This document shows, one piece after another, positions 52,043-60,330 of a stretch of DNA of 64,000 nt (position 1 is the stretch's first letter; the number at the start of each line of letters is the position of its first letter). The stretch spans positions 1-64,000 of the forward strand of contig NZ_JANIBC010000001.1 in the NCBI RefSeq assembly GCF_024505085.1, read 5' to 3'. The notes under the pieces are model-generated. The model was not told the DNA's origin and did not search any database. It saw only the letters and a program-made list of their open reading frames with translations. A program made the position numbers and the translations under genes. The DNA is from Parvularcula maris (GTDB taxonomy: Bacteria > Pseudomonadota > Alphaproteobacteria > Caulobacterales > Parvularculaceae).

Positions 52043-53071
52043 ATGGATATGGTCACACCCCTCACCGCCGCGCCCCACGACCATCCGAACGTGGCGTATG
52101 GCCGCGTCGGGGTGCTGCTCATCAACCTAGGTACGCCGGAGGCGCTGACGGACCAGTCCGTGCGCAGCTATCTGGCCGAGTTTCTATCGGACCGGCGGGT
52201 CGTGGACTACCCGGCCATCCTCTGGCAGCCGGTCTTGAGGGGCATCATCCTCAATACTCGTCCTAAGAAGACCCGTGCCGCCTACGGCAAGATCTGGGAC
52301 CAGGAGACGGATGAGAGCCCGCTGCGCCGCCATACCCGCGAGCAGGCGGAGAAGCTGCGTGCCGTCCTGCCGGACGGACTCGTGGTGGACTGGGCCATGC
52401 GCTACGGCGTGCCGGGGATCGCCGGGCGGTTGGACGGCATGGCGGAGGAGGGGTGCGACCGCATCCTCCTCGTGCCGCTCTACCCGCAATACTCGGCGAC
52501 GACGACCGGGACGGCGAACGACGCCGCCTATCTCTGGGCGATGAAGCAGGCCTGGCAGCCGGCCCTTCGCACCATGCCCGCTTTTCACGACGATCCCGGC
52601 CTGATCGAAGCATTGGTAGGGACCTGCCGCGAGCACATACCCGAGGGCTGCGAGCGGATCATTCTCTCCTTCCACGGCCTGCCCCAGCGCTATTTCCGCG
52701 CGGGCGATCCCTATCACTGCCACTGCCAGAAGACTGCACGCCTGCTGCGCGAGGCGATGGGGTGGGACGATCAGTTCGCGCCGACGGCGTTCCAGTCGAA
52801 ATTCGGGCCGGAGAAATGGCTCGAGCCCTCCACCGAGAGCCTGGTCAAGGCGGCTGGCGAAGAGGGCCTGAAGAAGATCGCCGTCATCACGCCCGGCTTC
52901 GTTTCCGACTGCATCGAGACCCTGGAAGAGGTCGGTATCGGCCTCGCCGAGACGTTCACAGAGCATGGCGGCGAAGAGCTGGCTGCCATCCCCTGCCTCA
53001 ACGCCTCGGACGATTTCATCGAGGTGATGCGGAAGCTTATCCTCCGTGAGCTGTCGGGTTGGATTTCCTAA
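52043..53071 (+). CDS. hemH: Ferrochelatase
   Basis: A 342-aa enzyme that inserts iron into protoporphyrin IX, the last step of haem synthesis. Family motifs: VGVLLINLGTPEALT, PLYPQYSATTTG, the active-site region LSFHGLPQRYFRAGDPYHCHCQKTA with the metal-handling His, and AFQSKFGPEKWLEPSTE. CHC near residue 230 and a later Cys suggest an iron-sulfur type, though this is inference. It starts 122 bases from the divergent lipoprotein gene and overlaps the next gene by 13 bases. Confidence 0.95.
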   Translation: MDMVTPLTAAPHDHPNVAYGRVGVLLINLGTPEALTDQSVRSYLAEFLSDRRVVDYPAILWQPVLRGIILNTRPKKTRAAYGKIWDQETDESPLRRHTREQAEKLRAVLPDGLVVDWAMRYGVPGIAGRLDGMAEEGCDRILLVPLYPQYSATTTGTANDAAYLWAMKQAWQPALRTMPAFHDDPGLIEALVGTCREHIPEGCERIILSFHGLPQRYFRAGDPYHCHCQKTARLLREAMGWDDQFAPTAFQSKFGPEKWLEPSTESLVKAAGEEGLKKIAVITPGFVSDCIETLEEVGIGLAETFTEHGGEELAAIPCLNASDDFIEVMRKLILRELSGWIS

Positions 53072-53973
53072 GAGTGGTCTTCTTCACCGCCCAGGACTTC
53101 AACCTCGACCTGCCCGAGGGGCACCGCTTTCCAGGGCACAAATACCGGCTGCTCGAAGAGAAGCTGATCCGCGATGGCACGCTGGCGCGGGAGGACTTAC
53201 GCACTTCGCCGCTAGCAACCGACGAGGAGCTCCTCCGTGTCCACACGGAGGACTATCTCCGCTCCCTCGAAGACGGCAGCATCGAGCGCAAGGCCATGCG
53301 CCGGATCGGCTTTCCATGGTCCGAGCAGATCTCCCGAAGAGGCAGGCGCACCGTGGGCGGAGCGCTTGCAGCGGCGAGAGAGGCGCTTCGCACCGGCCTC
53401 TCCGGCCAGCTCGCGGGCGGCACCCACCACGCGCATCCCGGTTTCGGCTCGGGCTACTGCATCTTCAACGACCAAGCCGTGGTGGCGACGGTGCTCCTCG
53501 CCGAAGAGCTGTGCGACCGGATCGCCGTCATTGACCTTGACGTCCACCAGGGCGACGGCAACGCCGCCGTCCTGGCCGAACGGAAGGATGTCCTGATCCT
53601 CGACGTCTACGGAGAGAAGAACTTCCCCTTCCGCAAAGTCCCGGCCCATATCAACGTGCCGCTACCGGACCATACCGAAGATGCAGCCTTCCTCCGCGCC
53701 GTCGAAGAACATCTCGATGGCATCTGGGCCTTCCGCCCCGACCTCGTCCTCTACCAGGCAGGCGTCGATCCCCTCATCCACGACAAGCTAGGCCGCCTCG
53801 ACATCACCTATGAAGGCCTGCGCGCCCGCGACGAGATGGTCCTCGACGGCTGCCGCCGAAGGGGCATCCCCTGCTCCATGGCCATCGGCGGCGGCTACGC
53901 GAACCCGATAGAGCCCACGGTCATCGCCTATGCAAATACCTACGAGGTGGCTCGCGATGTGTACGGATGGTGA
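53059..53973 (+). CDS. Histone deacetylase family hydrolase
   Basis: A 304-aa zinc-dependent hydrolase of the class II histone-deacetylase/acetoin-utilisation fold. The metal and catalytic residues appear in GTHHAHPGFGSGYCIFND, VIDLDVHQGDGNA and YQAGVDPL. The bacterial substrate is unknown; acetylpolyamines or acetylated proteins are typical for the family. The frame given starts with a TTG inside the end of hemH, but a GTG at 53074, three bases after the hemH stop, would lose only five residues and is an equally good start. It is co-transcribed with hemH. Confidence 0.88.
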   Translation: MDFLRVVFFTAQDFNLDLPEGHRFPGHKYRLLEEKLIRDGTLAREDLRTSPLATDEELLRVHTEDYLRSLEDGSIERKAMRRIGFPWSEQISRRGRRTVGGALAAAREALRTGLSGQLAGGTHHAHPGFGSGYCIFNDQAVVATVLLAEELCDRIAVIDLDVHQGDGNAAVLAERKDVLILDVYGEKNFPFRKVPAHINVPLPDHTEDAAFLRAVEEHLDGIWAFRPDLVLYQAGVDPLIHDKLGRLDITYEGLRARDEMVLDGCRRRGIPCSMAIGGGYANPIEPTVIAYANTYEVARDVYGW

Positions 53974-53986
53974 TGTGTCGGAAGAG

Positions 53987-54055
53987 CGTAGGGTGGACGC
54001 TGGCAGGCGGCCACCATTCCAGGTCGGTGAGCTTGGCAGGTAGCCGCCCTACGGC
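53987..54055. repeat. R3 dispersed inverted repeat, short copy
   Basis: Ends CGTAGGGTGGACGC and GCCGCCCTACGG are inverted; the interior is shorter than in other copies. It begins 14 bases after the stop codon of the deacetylase-like gene. Confidence 0.6.
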
Positions 54056-54057
54056 GT

Positions 54058-54189
54058 CTACCATACGGCGTTGGCGCCGGTTGCCGCGCAGCACAAATCC
54101 GCTTGGTGCGGATAGTTCATAGGAACGGGAACCTGCGCGCAGCGCTGCCGCAGCTTGGGTTCGTTGAGTGTGTGTCTGTGTTTTGGCAT
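54058..54189 (-). CDS. Possible small ORF, 43 aa, unknown
   Basis: A short frame starting MPKHRHTLNEPKLRQRC and ending NAVW. GGGAGG lies five bases before the ATG, which is the main support. The protein is basic with three Cys. A second frame (54207-54449, ending EAASRKLRAA) stops 17 bases upstream on the same strand, so the two could be a pair. No family is recognised and the stop lies at the edge of an R3 repeat, so chance is likely. Confidence 0.25.
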   Translation of the reverse strand: MPKHRHTLNEPKLRQRCAQVPVPMNYPHQADLCCAATGANAVW

Positions 54190-54485
54190 GAGGTCCTCCC
54201 AGTGCCCTACGCCGCGCGCAGTTTACGGCTGGCGGCTTCGCAGGGGCCGATCCGCAGCTCTTCCCTGCCCAGGGTCCAGTGCTTCGACGCCCAAACCAGC
54301 CGAAGCCTCCTGACAAGCGGCGCTACACCGCTCCCTACCCGCCTTGGGGAAGCAAGGGCCCCGCCCCGCATGGTTGCTGCGATAAAAGGACCATACAAGA
54401 GGGGGAGGGGGCGGGGATAGGTTGGGTACTGACCCGTAGGGTGGAACACGTAGCTTTCCGCCAGCAGCTAGCGACAGCGCACGGT

Positions 54486-55190
54486 CTACGCGAGTTGCAT
54501 ATCCACGGCCCAACGAAGCTGCTTTGGTAGAAGATCCTTTCGGGCGTAGTCGATTCGTAGGACCCGGCGGCGCTTAGGCTTCGGCTGTTTGCATGATCGG
54601 TGAAGGATCAAGGCTTTGAGCACCAGCAGATCGCCTGGGATAAGCTCAGGTGTGACCGAGATACTTTTTCGAGCTAGTGCACCTGCCGCCCCCGCCTCTA
54701 CCCGACCGAGACAATGCGTAGCAGGGGCTAATTCCAGACCGCCATTGTCTTCTCCCTCTTTATCGAATGGTATACGAACGAAGAACATATCCTGCAAAAG
54801 CTCGAGCGGTGGTTCTGCATGCCAGAAAAGGCCTTGTCGGACCCAGTTACCAAAACCGCTACAGGGGGTCTTTTCAGCAAGGGCGACAACGCGGTCCTGG
54901 TGCCAAGGAACACCCCACGTCTTTTCTCTGCTCTTCTCAAATGCGATCACACGGACCGGTTCATGATCTGGGTAAAGAGCGCCGATCGCTGCCGCTGGAC
55001 CGCCGACAAGGTGAAGATTACGGATCACTTCTCTAAAAGCGGTAAGCCTTTGGCCAGCCTGACTGGTCTGAAAGCAGACTTGCCGCAGTCGACACAACCA
55101 CTCTTTGGACAATACACCGCGTTGGACGGCTAACCCCGTAGTTTCCAACCCTGCGGCAATGCTAGTCGAACTCACAAGACAGCAACTCAA
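54486..55190 (-). CDS. Phytanoyl-CoA dioxygenase (PhyH)-like Fe(II)/2-oxoglutarate oxygenase
   Basis: A 234-aa non-haem iron oxygenase. The metal triad is visible as WHQDR (His97, Asp99) and ILHRS (His197), with Arg residues soon after (KRRRVLRIDY) to bind 2-oxoglutarate. The middle GGLELAPATHCLGR and PGDLLVLKALILH follow the PhyH pattern. Such enzymes hydroxylate small molecules or lipids; substrate unknown. Its base use is visibly lower in G+C than the flanking genes, which suggests transfer. The start at 55190 overlaps the end of the threonine aldolase gene by 29 bases. Confidence 0.82.
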   Translation of the reverse strand: MSCCLVSSTSIAAGLETTGLAVQRGVLSKEWLCRLRQVCFQTSQAGQRLTAFREVIRNLHLVGGPAAAIGALYPDHEPVRVIAFEKSREKTWGVPWHQDRVVALAEKTPCSGFGNWVRQGLFWHAEPPLELLQDMFFVRIPFDKEGEDNGGLELAPATHCLGRVEAGAAGALARKSISVTPELIPGDLLVLKALILHRSCKQPKPKRRRVLRIDYARKDLLPKQLRWAVDMQLA

Positions 55191-56196
55191 TCTGCTCCGC
55201 CGTCGTCTCCCAGCTCGTCACGAACCGCCGCGCCTTCCCCGCATACTGATCGTTCGGCTGGACCCAGTCGTAGAACTGCGCCCCAGCCGAGCGCAGCTTC
55301 TCTGCGGTCTCGTCCGGCATGGTGACGAAGAGCTCGTTGATCTGCGGCTCGCAGAGGATTTCTATGCCCCCCTGCCCTTCTAGTACCGTACGAAGTTCCG
55401 TACACCGCTCATGGGCCGTGCTGGCCAGCTTCAGCCAGAGGTCGTCCTCGAAATAGGCCAGCCACTGGGCCGAGAAGAAGCGCTGCTTCGAGGTGCCGAG
55501 GCCTGCGCGCTTGCAGCGGTAGGCGAGCTCCTCGGCGCGGGAGGTATCGAACACCACAACGGCCTCGGCCTGTAGGCAGCCGTTCTTGGTGGCCCCCATG
55601 CAGACGATGTCGATGCCCGCCTTCCAGGTCAGCTCGGCCGGGGTGGCCCCGCTGGCGTTGACGGCTCCGGCAAAGCGCGCGCCGTCCATATGAGCGGCCA
55701 TGTCGTAGGATCGCGCCTTCTCCGTGAGCTGAACGATCTCTTCCGGTGTGTAGACTGTACCCCACTCGGTCGCTTGGGTCAGGGACAGGACTGAGGGCTT
55801 CACCCGGTGGGTCATCGGCGGGTCGTAGGGCGCCATGGCGGCCTCGATGCCTGAGGTCGTCAGCTTACCGAAGGAGCCGGCTGCCGGGATGACCTTGGCC
55901 CCGCCGGTGTAGAACTCCGGCGCGCCACACTCGTCGATCAGCACGTGGGCGTGCTCGTGGCAGACCACCCCGCCGTAAGAAGGCGTCAGCAGGCTGAGCG
56001 CGATGCCGTTGGCGGCCGAGCCGGTGGGGACGAAGGCCAGTGCCACCTCGTGCTCGAACAGCTCTTCGAACCGTTTGTGCACGTCCTGCGTCAGCGAATC
56101 ATGGCCGTAGGCGGGGGCGAAACCCTCCCCCGCAGAGCGTATCGCGTCCCACACCTTCGGATGCACCCCGCCCCAATTGTCCGAGGTGAAGAGCAT
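55162..56196 (-). CDS. ltaE: Low-specificity L-threonine aldolase
   Basis: A 344-aa PLP enzyme that splits threonine to glycine and acetaldehyde. The start FTSDNWGGVHPKVWDAI, the middle CHEHAHVLIDECGAPEFYTGGAKVI, the PLP contact AHMDGARFAGA and the lysine in VCMGATKNGCLQAEAVV identify the family. The ATG shares one base with the parB stop codon (TGATG), so it is coupled to parAB. Downstream it overlaps the PhyH-like gene by 29 bases. Confidence 0.93.
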   Translation of the reverse strand: MLFTSDNWGGVHPKVWDAIRSAGEGFAPAYGHDSLTQDVHKRFEELFEHEVALAFVPTGSAANGIALSLLTPSYGGVVCHEHAHVLIDECGAPEFYTGGAKVIPAAGSFGKLTTSGIEAAMAPYDPPMTHRVKPSVLSLTQATEWGTVYTPEEIVQLTEKARSYDMAAHMDGARFAGAVNASGATPAELTWKAGIDIVCMGATKNGCLQAEAVVVFDTSRAEELAYRCKRAGLGTSKQRFFSAQWLAYFEDDLWLKLASTAHERCTELRTVLEGQGGIEILCEPQINELFVTMPDETAEKLRSAGAQFYDWVQPNDQYAGKARRFVTSWETTAEQIELLSCEFD

Positions 56197-57068
56197 CAGA
56201 TCGAGCTTCCCATCAGCCTACGGCAGAGATCGTCTAGCTGGTCGAGGTTCTGGTAGGAGAGCACCATCTTGCCTTGCCCCGTCTGGCCCTTGCGGGTGAT
56301 GTCCACCTCGATACCGAGGCTCTCGCGGAGGTCCTGTTCGAGGGCACGGGTGTCGGCATCTTTAGTCGCTCGGGCGACGGCCTTCTTGACTTTATCCGCA
56401 CCCGCTTTGTCTGGCTTGTCGGAGACGAGCCTCTCCGTCGCCCGGACCGAGAGATCGCCCGACACCACCTTCTGGGCCGCCGAGGACGGATCATCCGCCG
56501 AAAGGAGCGCCCGCGCATGACCCATGGAGAGCTCGCCGGCCATCACCATGGCGCGCACGTCGTCGGGCAGGCCGGTGAGGCGCAGCATGTTGGCCACATG
56601 GGAGCGCGACTTGCCTACAGCCTCCGCGATCTCCGCCGGTTTCTTGCCGTAGCGGTCGGCTAGGCGCTGATAGGCGTCCGCCTCCTCCATGGGGTTGAGG
56701 TCGACGCGCTGCACGTTCTCGATCAGCGCCAACTCGGCGGAGGTCCCCTCCTCCACCTCCTTGATCAGCACGGGAACCTTATGAAGGCCCGCCTTCTGCG
56801 CTGCCCGCCAGCGCCGCTCGCCTGCGATGATGGCGTAGCGGCCCTGACCCGCGGGACGGATCAGGATCGGTTGAAGAAGACCGCGCGCCGCGATCGAGTC
56901 GGCAAGGCTCTGCAGCTCTTCCTCCGCGAAGGCCTTTCGCGGCTGGTCCTTATCGGGCTCGATGTCCGACACATCGAGCTCCCGCACGCCGTCTCGTGCC
57001 GCGGGCGCGGCCGCCGGTGCGTCACCGAGGATCGCCTCCAGGCCTCGGCCCAGTCCCTTCTTCGCCAT
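56196..57068 (-). CDS. parB: Chromosome partitioning protein ParB
   Basis: A 290-aa DNA-binding CTPase that loads at parS and spreads, guiding origin segregation. N-terminal domain: KGLGRGLEAILGD then IIAGERRWRAAQKAGLHKVPV with the ENVQR motif in ALIENVQRVDLNPMEEA. The helix-turn-helix is IAEAVGKSRSHVANMLRLTGLP; the C-terminal dimer domain is near 240-290. Two perfect parS sites lie nearby in mnmG. It follows parA by one base. Confidence 0.97.
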   Translation of the reverse strand: MAKKGLGRGLEAILGDAPAAAPAARDGVRELDVSDIEPDKDQPRKAFAEEELQSLADSIAARGLLQPILIRPAGQGRYAIIAGERRWRAAQKAGLHKVPVLIKEVEEGTSAELALIENVQRVDLNPMEEADAYQRLADRYGKKPAEIAEAVGKSRSHVANMLRLTGLPDDVRAMVMAGELSMGHARALLSADDPSSAAQKVVSGDLSVRATERLVSDKPDKAGADKVKKAVARATKDADTRALEQDLRESLGIEVDITRKGQTGQGKMVLSYQNLDQLDDLCRRLMGSSI

Positions 57069-57069
57069 T

Positions 57070-57855
57070 CTAAGCTGCCCTCTCCCGGCCGATCACTTCG
57101 CTGGCTAGCTGCACGTAGGCCTGACTGCCGGCGCATTTGAGGTCGTAGAGAAGCGCCGGCTTGCCGTGAGACGGCGCCTCCGAGATGCGCACATTGCGCG
57201 GGATCGCGGTACGGTAGACCTTGTCGCCCAGATGCGCCCTCACATCGGCCTCGACGTCAGCGGACAGGTTGTTGCGCCTGTCATACATGGTCAGCACCAC
57301 CCCCTGAAGCTCGAGCTCAGGGTTAAGCCGTGTACGGACTGTCTCGATGGTGCGCATGATCTGGGACAGCCCTTCGAGGGCGAAGAACTCGCACTGCAGC
57401 GGAATGAGAACCGCATCTGCAGCCGTCATCGCGCCAACGGTGAGGAGGCCCAAGGAGGGCGGGCAGTCGATCAGAACGTAGCTGACGGAGGGTTCGGCCT
57501 TCTCCAGATCATCTAGAGCGCCCCGCAGACGGAAATGGCGCTTGGGGTCCTCCAAAAGGTCGATATCCACCCCGGCCAGCTCCATCCCTGCCGGCGCGAC
57601 ACGAAGGCGCGGCACCGAGGTGGGGCTCAGGACATCCGCTAGCGAGCGTTCGCCGAGAAGAACGTCGTAGGTCGTTCCCTCTCTCGCACCGGGAGGTACG
57701 CCCAGACCCGTAGACGCGTTGCCCTGCGGATCCAAGTCCAAGATGATGACCTCTTCGCCAACCGCTGCGAGAGCCGTGGCGAGGTTGATCGCCGTCGTGG
57801 TCTTCCCGACGCCGCCCTTTTGATTAGCGACGGCTAGTACCCGCAGACTGCTCAT
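57070..57855 (-). CDS. parA: Chromosome partitioning ATPase ParA
   Basis: A 261-aa Walker-type ATPase that moves ParB-bound origins. The deviant Walker A motif is KGGVGKTTTAINLA; the second ATP motif is DLDPQGNASTGLG and the Walker B region VLIDCPPSLGLLTVGA. It overlaps rsmG by four bases (ATGA) and is one base from parB, so parA-parB are co-translated with rsmG. Confidence 0.97.
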   Translation of the reverse strand: MSSLRVLAVANQKGGVGKTTTAINLATALAAVGEEVIILDLDPQGNASTGLGVPPGAREGTTYDVLLGERSLADVLSPTSVPRLRVAPAGMELAGVDIDLLEDPKRHFRLRGALDDLEKAEPSVSYVLIDCPPSLGLLTVGAMTAADAVLIPLQCEFFALEGLSQIMRTIETVRTRLNPELELQGVVLTMYDRRNNLSADVEADVRAHLGDKVYRTAIPRNVRISEAPSHGKPALLYDLKCAGSQAYVQLASEVIGRERAA

Positions 57856-58484
57856 GGCCTGGCCTCGATATTGCGTAGCACCAAGATGCTGGCTTCGGCA
57901 TCGGTTTTGCTGTCGTGCCGCTCGAGATCAAATGACCAGTCTTCGGAAGCGGCGTCCAGCTCTACTTGTGCACGTCGCCCCTTCGGCGCAATCAATCTTC
58001 CTTCAGTTGCCAGAAGGGGGGCAGCCAGGCTGAGGAGAGCAGTGAGATTGGTCACGGCGCGTGCCGTGATGACATCGAACCTCTCATCACGGAAGGCCTG
58101 TTCCGCGCGAGCTGGTACTATTCGCGCCAGTGGAAGCTGCGCTTTTTCGGCGACCCTCGACAAAAACGCAGCCTTTTTCTGGACGCTGTCGCAAAAAGTG
58201 TAGCGCGCACCTTCTTCTTCCATGGTGAGGATGCGAAGAACCATCCCTGGGAACCCTGCCCCCGTGCCTAGGTCCAATAGCCGGTAGGGTGCCTTGGGAA
58301 GAAGGGGCAGCAACTGGGCACTATCGTGGTAGTGCCTGCTCCATCTGTCTTCCAACGTGCTTCTAGCGATCAGGTTGGTGTGGGCCGAGGTGGAAAGCAG
58401 CTCCTCGTCGTAGACCTGTAGGGCCTCTACCTGACGATCGGTCGCATTATGGAGGGCGGCAAAGCCCTCAAGATCACGCAACAC
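57852..58484 (-). CDS. rsmG: 16S rRNA (guanine-527-N7) methyltransferase RsmG
   Basis: A 210-aa SAM-dependent methyltransferase (GidB) that modifies G527 of 16S rRNA. The SAM motif is [15 protein letters not shown], preceded by [16 protein letters not shown], and later [21 protein letters not shown]. It overlaps the end of mnmG by 11 bases and parA by four, the usual mnmG-rsmG-parA-parB order. Confidence 0.96.
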   Translation of the reverse strand: MLRDLEGFAALHNATDRQVEALQVYDEELLSTSAHTNLIARSTLEDRWSRHYHDSAQLLPLLPKAPYRLLDLGTGAGFPGMVLRILTMEEEGARYTFCDSVQKKAAFLSRVAEKAQLPLARIVPARAEQAFRDERFDVITARAVTNLTALLSLAAPLLATEGRLIAPKGRRAQVELDAASEDWSFDLERHDSKTDAEASILVLRNIEARP

Positions 58485-60330
58485 GGTTCAAACTGCTCAA
58501 ACGGAAGGCGATAAGGGTCATGGCGGCAGGGGTCATGCCTTCCAGCCTCTCTGCGGCTGCCAGGGTTTCGGGCTGAGCTTTGACGAGTTTTTCTGTCAGC
58601 TCAGCCGACAAGCCTGGAAGTTCCTCGTAGGGAAAACCCGCCGGTATGGGCGTTTGGGCGTGCTTCCGACGCAGTTCGATATCGCTTTGCTGCCGGTCCA
58701 GGAATCCTGCATATGTAGAATACGCCTCGAACCGCGCTTTCTCATCGTCAGCTAGGTCCGTGAGGAAAGGAAAGCTGTTCGCCACATCTTCCCAGCTATG
58801 GCCAGGAATAGCGAGAAGGTCGCTGGCACGTCGCCGCTTACCGTCTAGTTTTACCTGAAAACCATTAGCTTTAGCTTTTGTCGGGGAGAGGGTGGTGCTT
58901 TCGTTCTCTTCGAGAAATCGCTCCCATCGCTGCTGTTTCACGTGAAACAGGCGAGCTCTCTCCTCATCTACCAACTTCCAGTCAATGCCGACGGGAGTCA
59001 GGCGAATGTCAGCATTATCGGGACGCAGGGAAAGCCTGTACTCCGATCTTGAGGTGAACATGCGATAGGGCTCAGAGGCACCGTTCGTACGAAGGTCGTC
59101 AACAAGCACACCCATATAGCCCTGATGCCGCTCGATCACTACCGGATCAGTAGGCTCTGCGGCGTTAGCGCCCGCTATGAGACCCTGAGCGGCCGCTTCT
59201 TCATAGCCGGTGGTTCCGTTGATCTGCCCTGCCAGATAGAGACCGGGAAGGCTCGCCACTTCCAACGATGACGTCAGGGAACGGGGATCGACATAGTCGT
59301 ACTCTACGGCGTAGCCAGGCTCGACAATCTCAGCCTGCTCCAACCCTTTGATGGTTCTAACGAACCTCTCCTGAACGTCCGTAGGAAGCGAGCTGGAGAT
59401 GCCGTTGGGGTAGACGAGATCGCTCGTCAAACCCTCCGGCTCGAGGAAGATCTGATGGTTGGTCTTCTGGGGAAAGCGAACCACCTTGTCTTCGATCGAA
59501 GGGCAGTACCGTGGCCCCTTACCCGTGGTTTTGCCGCCATAGACAGCGGAGTCTGTCAGTCTCTCGCCGATAACCGCCAGGGTATGTTCGTTAGTCTCTG
59601 TAATCGCGCAGGCTAACTGCGGGACCTCGATCCTATTGGTCATATAGGAGAAAGGAACCGGAATAGGATCGGGCTGCTGCTGTTCCAAGCTGTCCCAGTC
59701 GATGGAAGACCTTCTCAACCGGGGGGGTGTACCTGTTTTAAGCCGTCCAAGGGGTAGATGAAGAGCTTCCAGGCGCTGACCGAGCTTGTTGGATGGCCTC
59801 TCTCCAATACGTCCCGCTTCATACCGCTCGTCACCTCGGTGAATGACGCCCCGCAGGAAAGTCCCAGTCGTAACGACAACAGCATCGGCAGCCATTTGGC
59901 CGCCATCGGCGAGTACGACGCCCACACACCGGCCCTCTGACAGCTGAAGATCGGCAACTTCGCCCTGCACGACGGTAATAGCCTGGTAATCGGCCAGTAG
60001 ATGACTGATAGCCTGCTTGTAGAGCTGGCGGTCAGCCTGGGCGCGGGGACCTCGGACTGCTGGACCTCGAGAGGCGTTTAGCATCCGGAACTGAATGCCG
60101 GATCTGTCGATGGCTCTGGCCATCAGACCACCCAGAGCGTCGATCTCTCGGACTAGGTGGCCTTTTCCGATCCCGCCAATCGCAGGGTTGCAGGACATCT
60201 CACCGATCTTACCGCTGTCGATCGTAACGAGGTAGACTTTAGCACCTCGACGCGCAGCTGCAGCTGCCGCCTCCACGCCTGCATGGCCGCCACCTACCAC
60301 GATCACAGTCCGCTGTTTCACGTGAAACAC
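58474..60330 (-). CDS. mnmG: tRNA uridine-5-carboxymethylaminomethyl modification enzyme MnmG
   Basis: A 618-aa FAD enzyme that, with MnmE, modifies U34 of certain tRNAs. FAD motif [20 protein letters not shown], second signature [22 protein letters not shown], and the later [11 protein letters not shown]. The GTG start is inside a perfect parS site, so the protein begins FHVKQ; a second parS encodes LFHVKQ near residue 460. It follows mnmE by a single base gap and its end overlaps rsmG. Its product acts on tRNA in the cytoplasm. Confidence 0.97.
   Translation of the reverse strand: MFHVKQRTVIVVGGGHAGVEAAAAAARRGAKVYLVTIDSGKIGEMSCNPAIGGIGKGHLVREIDALGGLMARAIDRSGIQFRMLNASRGPAVRGPRAQADRQLYKQAISHLLADYQAITVVQGEVADLQLSEGRCVGVVLADGGQMAADAVVVTTGTFLRGVIHRGDERYEAGRIGERPSNKLGQRLEALHLPLGRLKTGTPPRLRRSSIDWDSLEQQQPDPIPVPFSYMTNRIEVPQLACAITETNEHTLAVIGERLTDSAVYGGKTTGKGPRYCPSIEDKVVRFPQKTNHQIFLEPEGLTSDLVYPNGISSSLPTDVQERFVRTIKGLEQAEIVEPGYAVEYDYVDPRSLTSSLEVASLPGLYLAGQINGTTGYEEAAAQGLIAGANAAEPTDPVVIERHQGYMGVLVDDLRTNGASEPYRMFTSRSEYRLSLRPDNADIRLTPVGIDWKLVDEERARLFHVKQQRWERFLEENESTTLSPTKAKANGFQVKLDGKRRRASDLLAIPGHSWEDVANSFPFLTDLADDEKARFEAYSTYAGFLDRQQSDIELRRKHAQTPIPAGFPYEELPGLSAELTEKLVKAQPETLAAAERLEGMTPAAMTLIAFRLSSLNRVA
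58934..58949. promoter_or_regulatory. parS centromere site, inside mnmG
   Basis: TGTTTCACGTGAAACA, a perfect 16-base parS palindrome extended by one matching base on each side. It is read in mnmG as FHVK. ParB would load here; the parAB genes are 1-3 kb away. Confidence 0.95.
60314..60329. promoter_or_regulatory. parS centromere site at the start of mnmG
   Basis: A second perfect TGTTTCACGTGAAACA, covering the mnmG start codon and first codons (read as FHVKQ). It is 1.4 kb from the first site. Two sites this close to parAB indicate that the window is near the replication origin. Confidence 0.95.

Larger units (their letters stand above)
53974..54485. other. Gene-poor stretch with an R3 copy and weak small open frames
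   Basis: About 510 bases between the deacetylase-like gene and the PhyH-like gene. The first 80 bases hold an R3 copy. The rest shows only two short minus-strand open frames (54207-54449 and 54058-54189), of which the second has a good ribosome site. A truncated R3 end (CGTAGGGTGGAACACG) is near 54437. No tRNA or recognisable gene. Confidence 0.55.
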
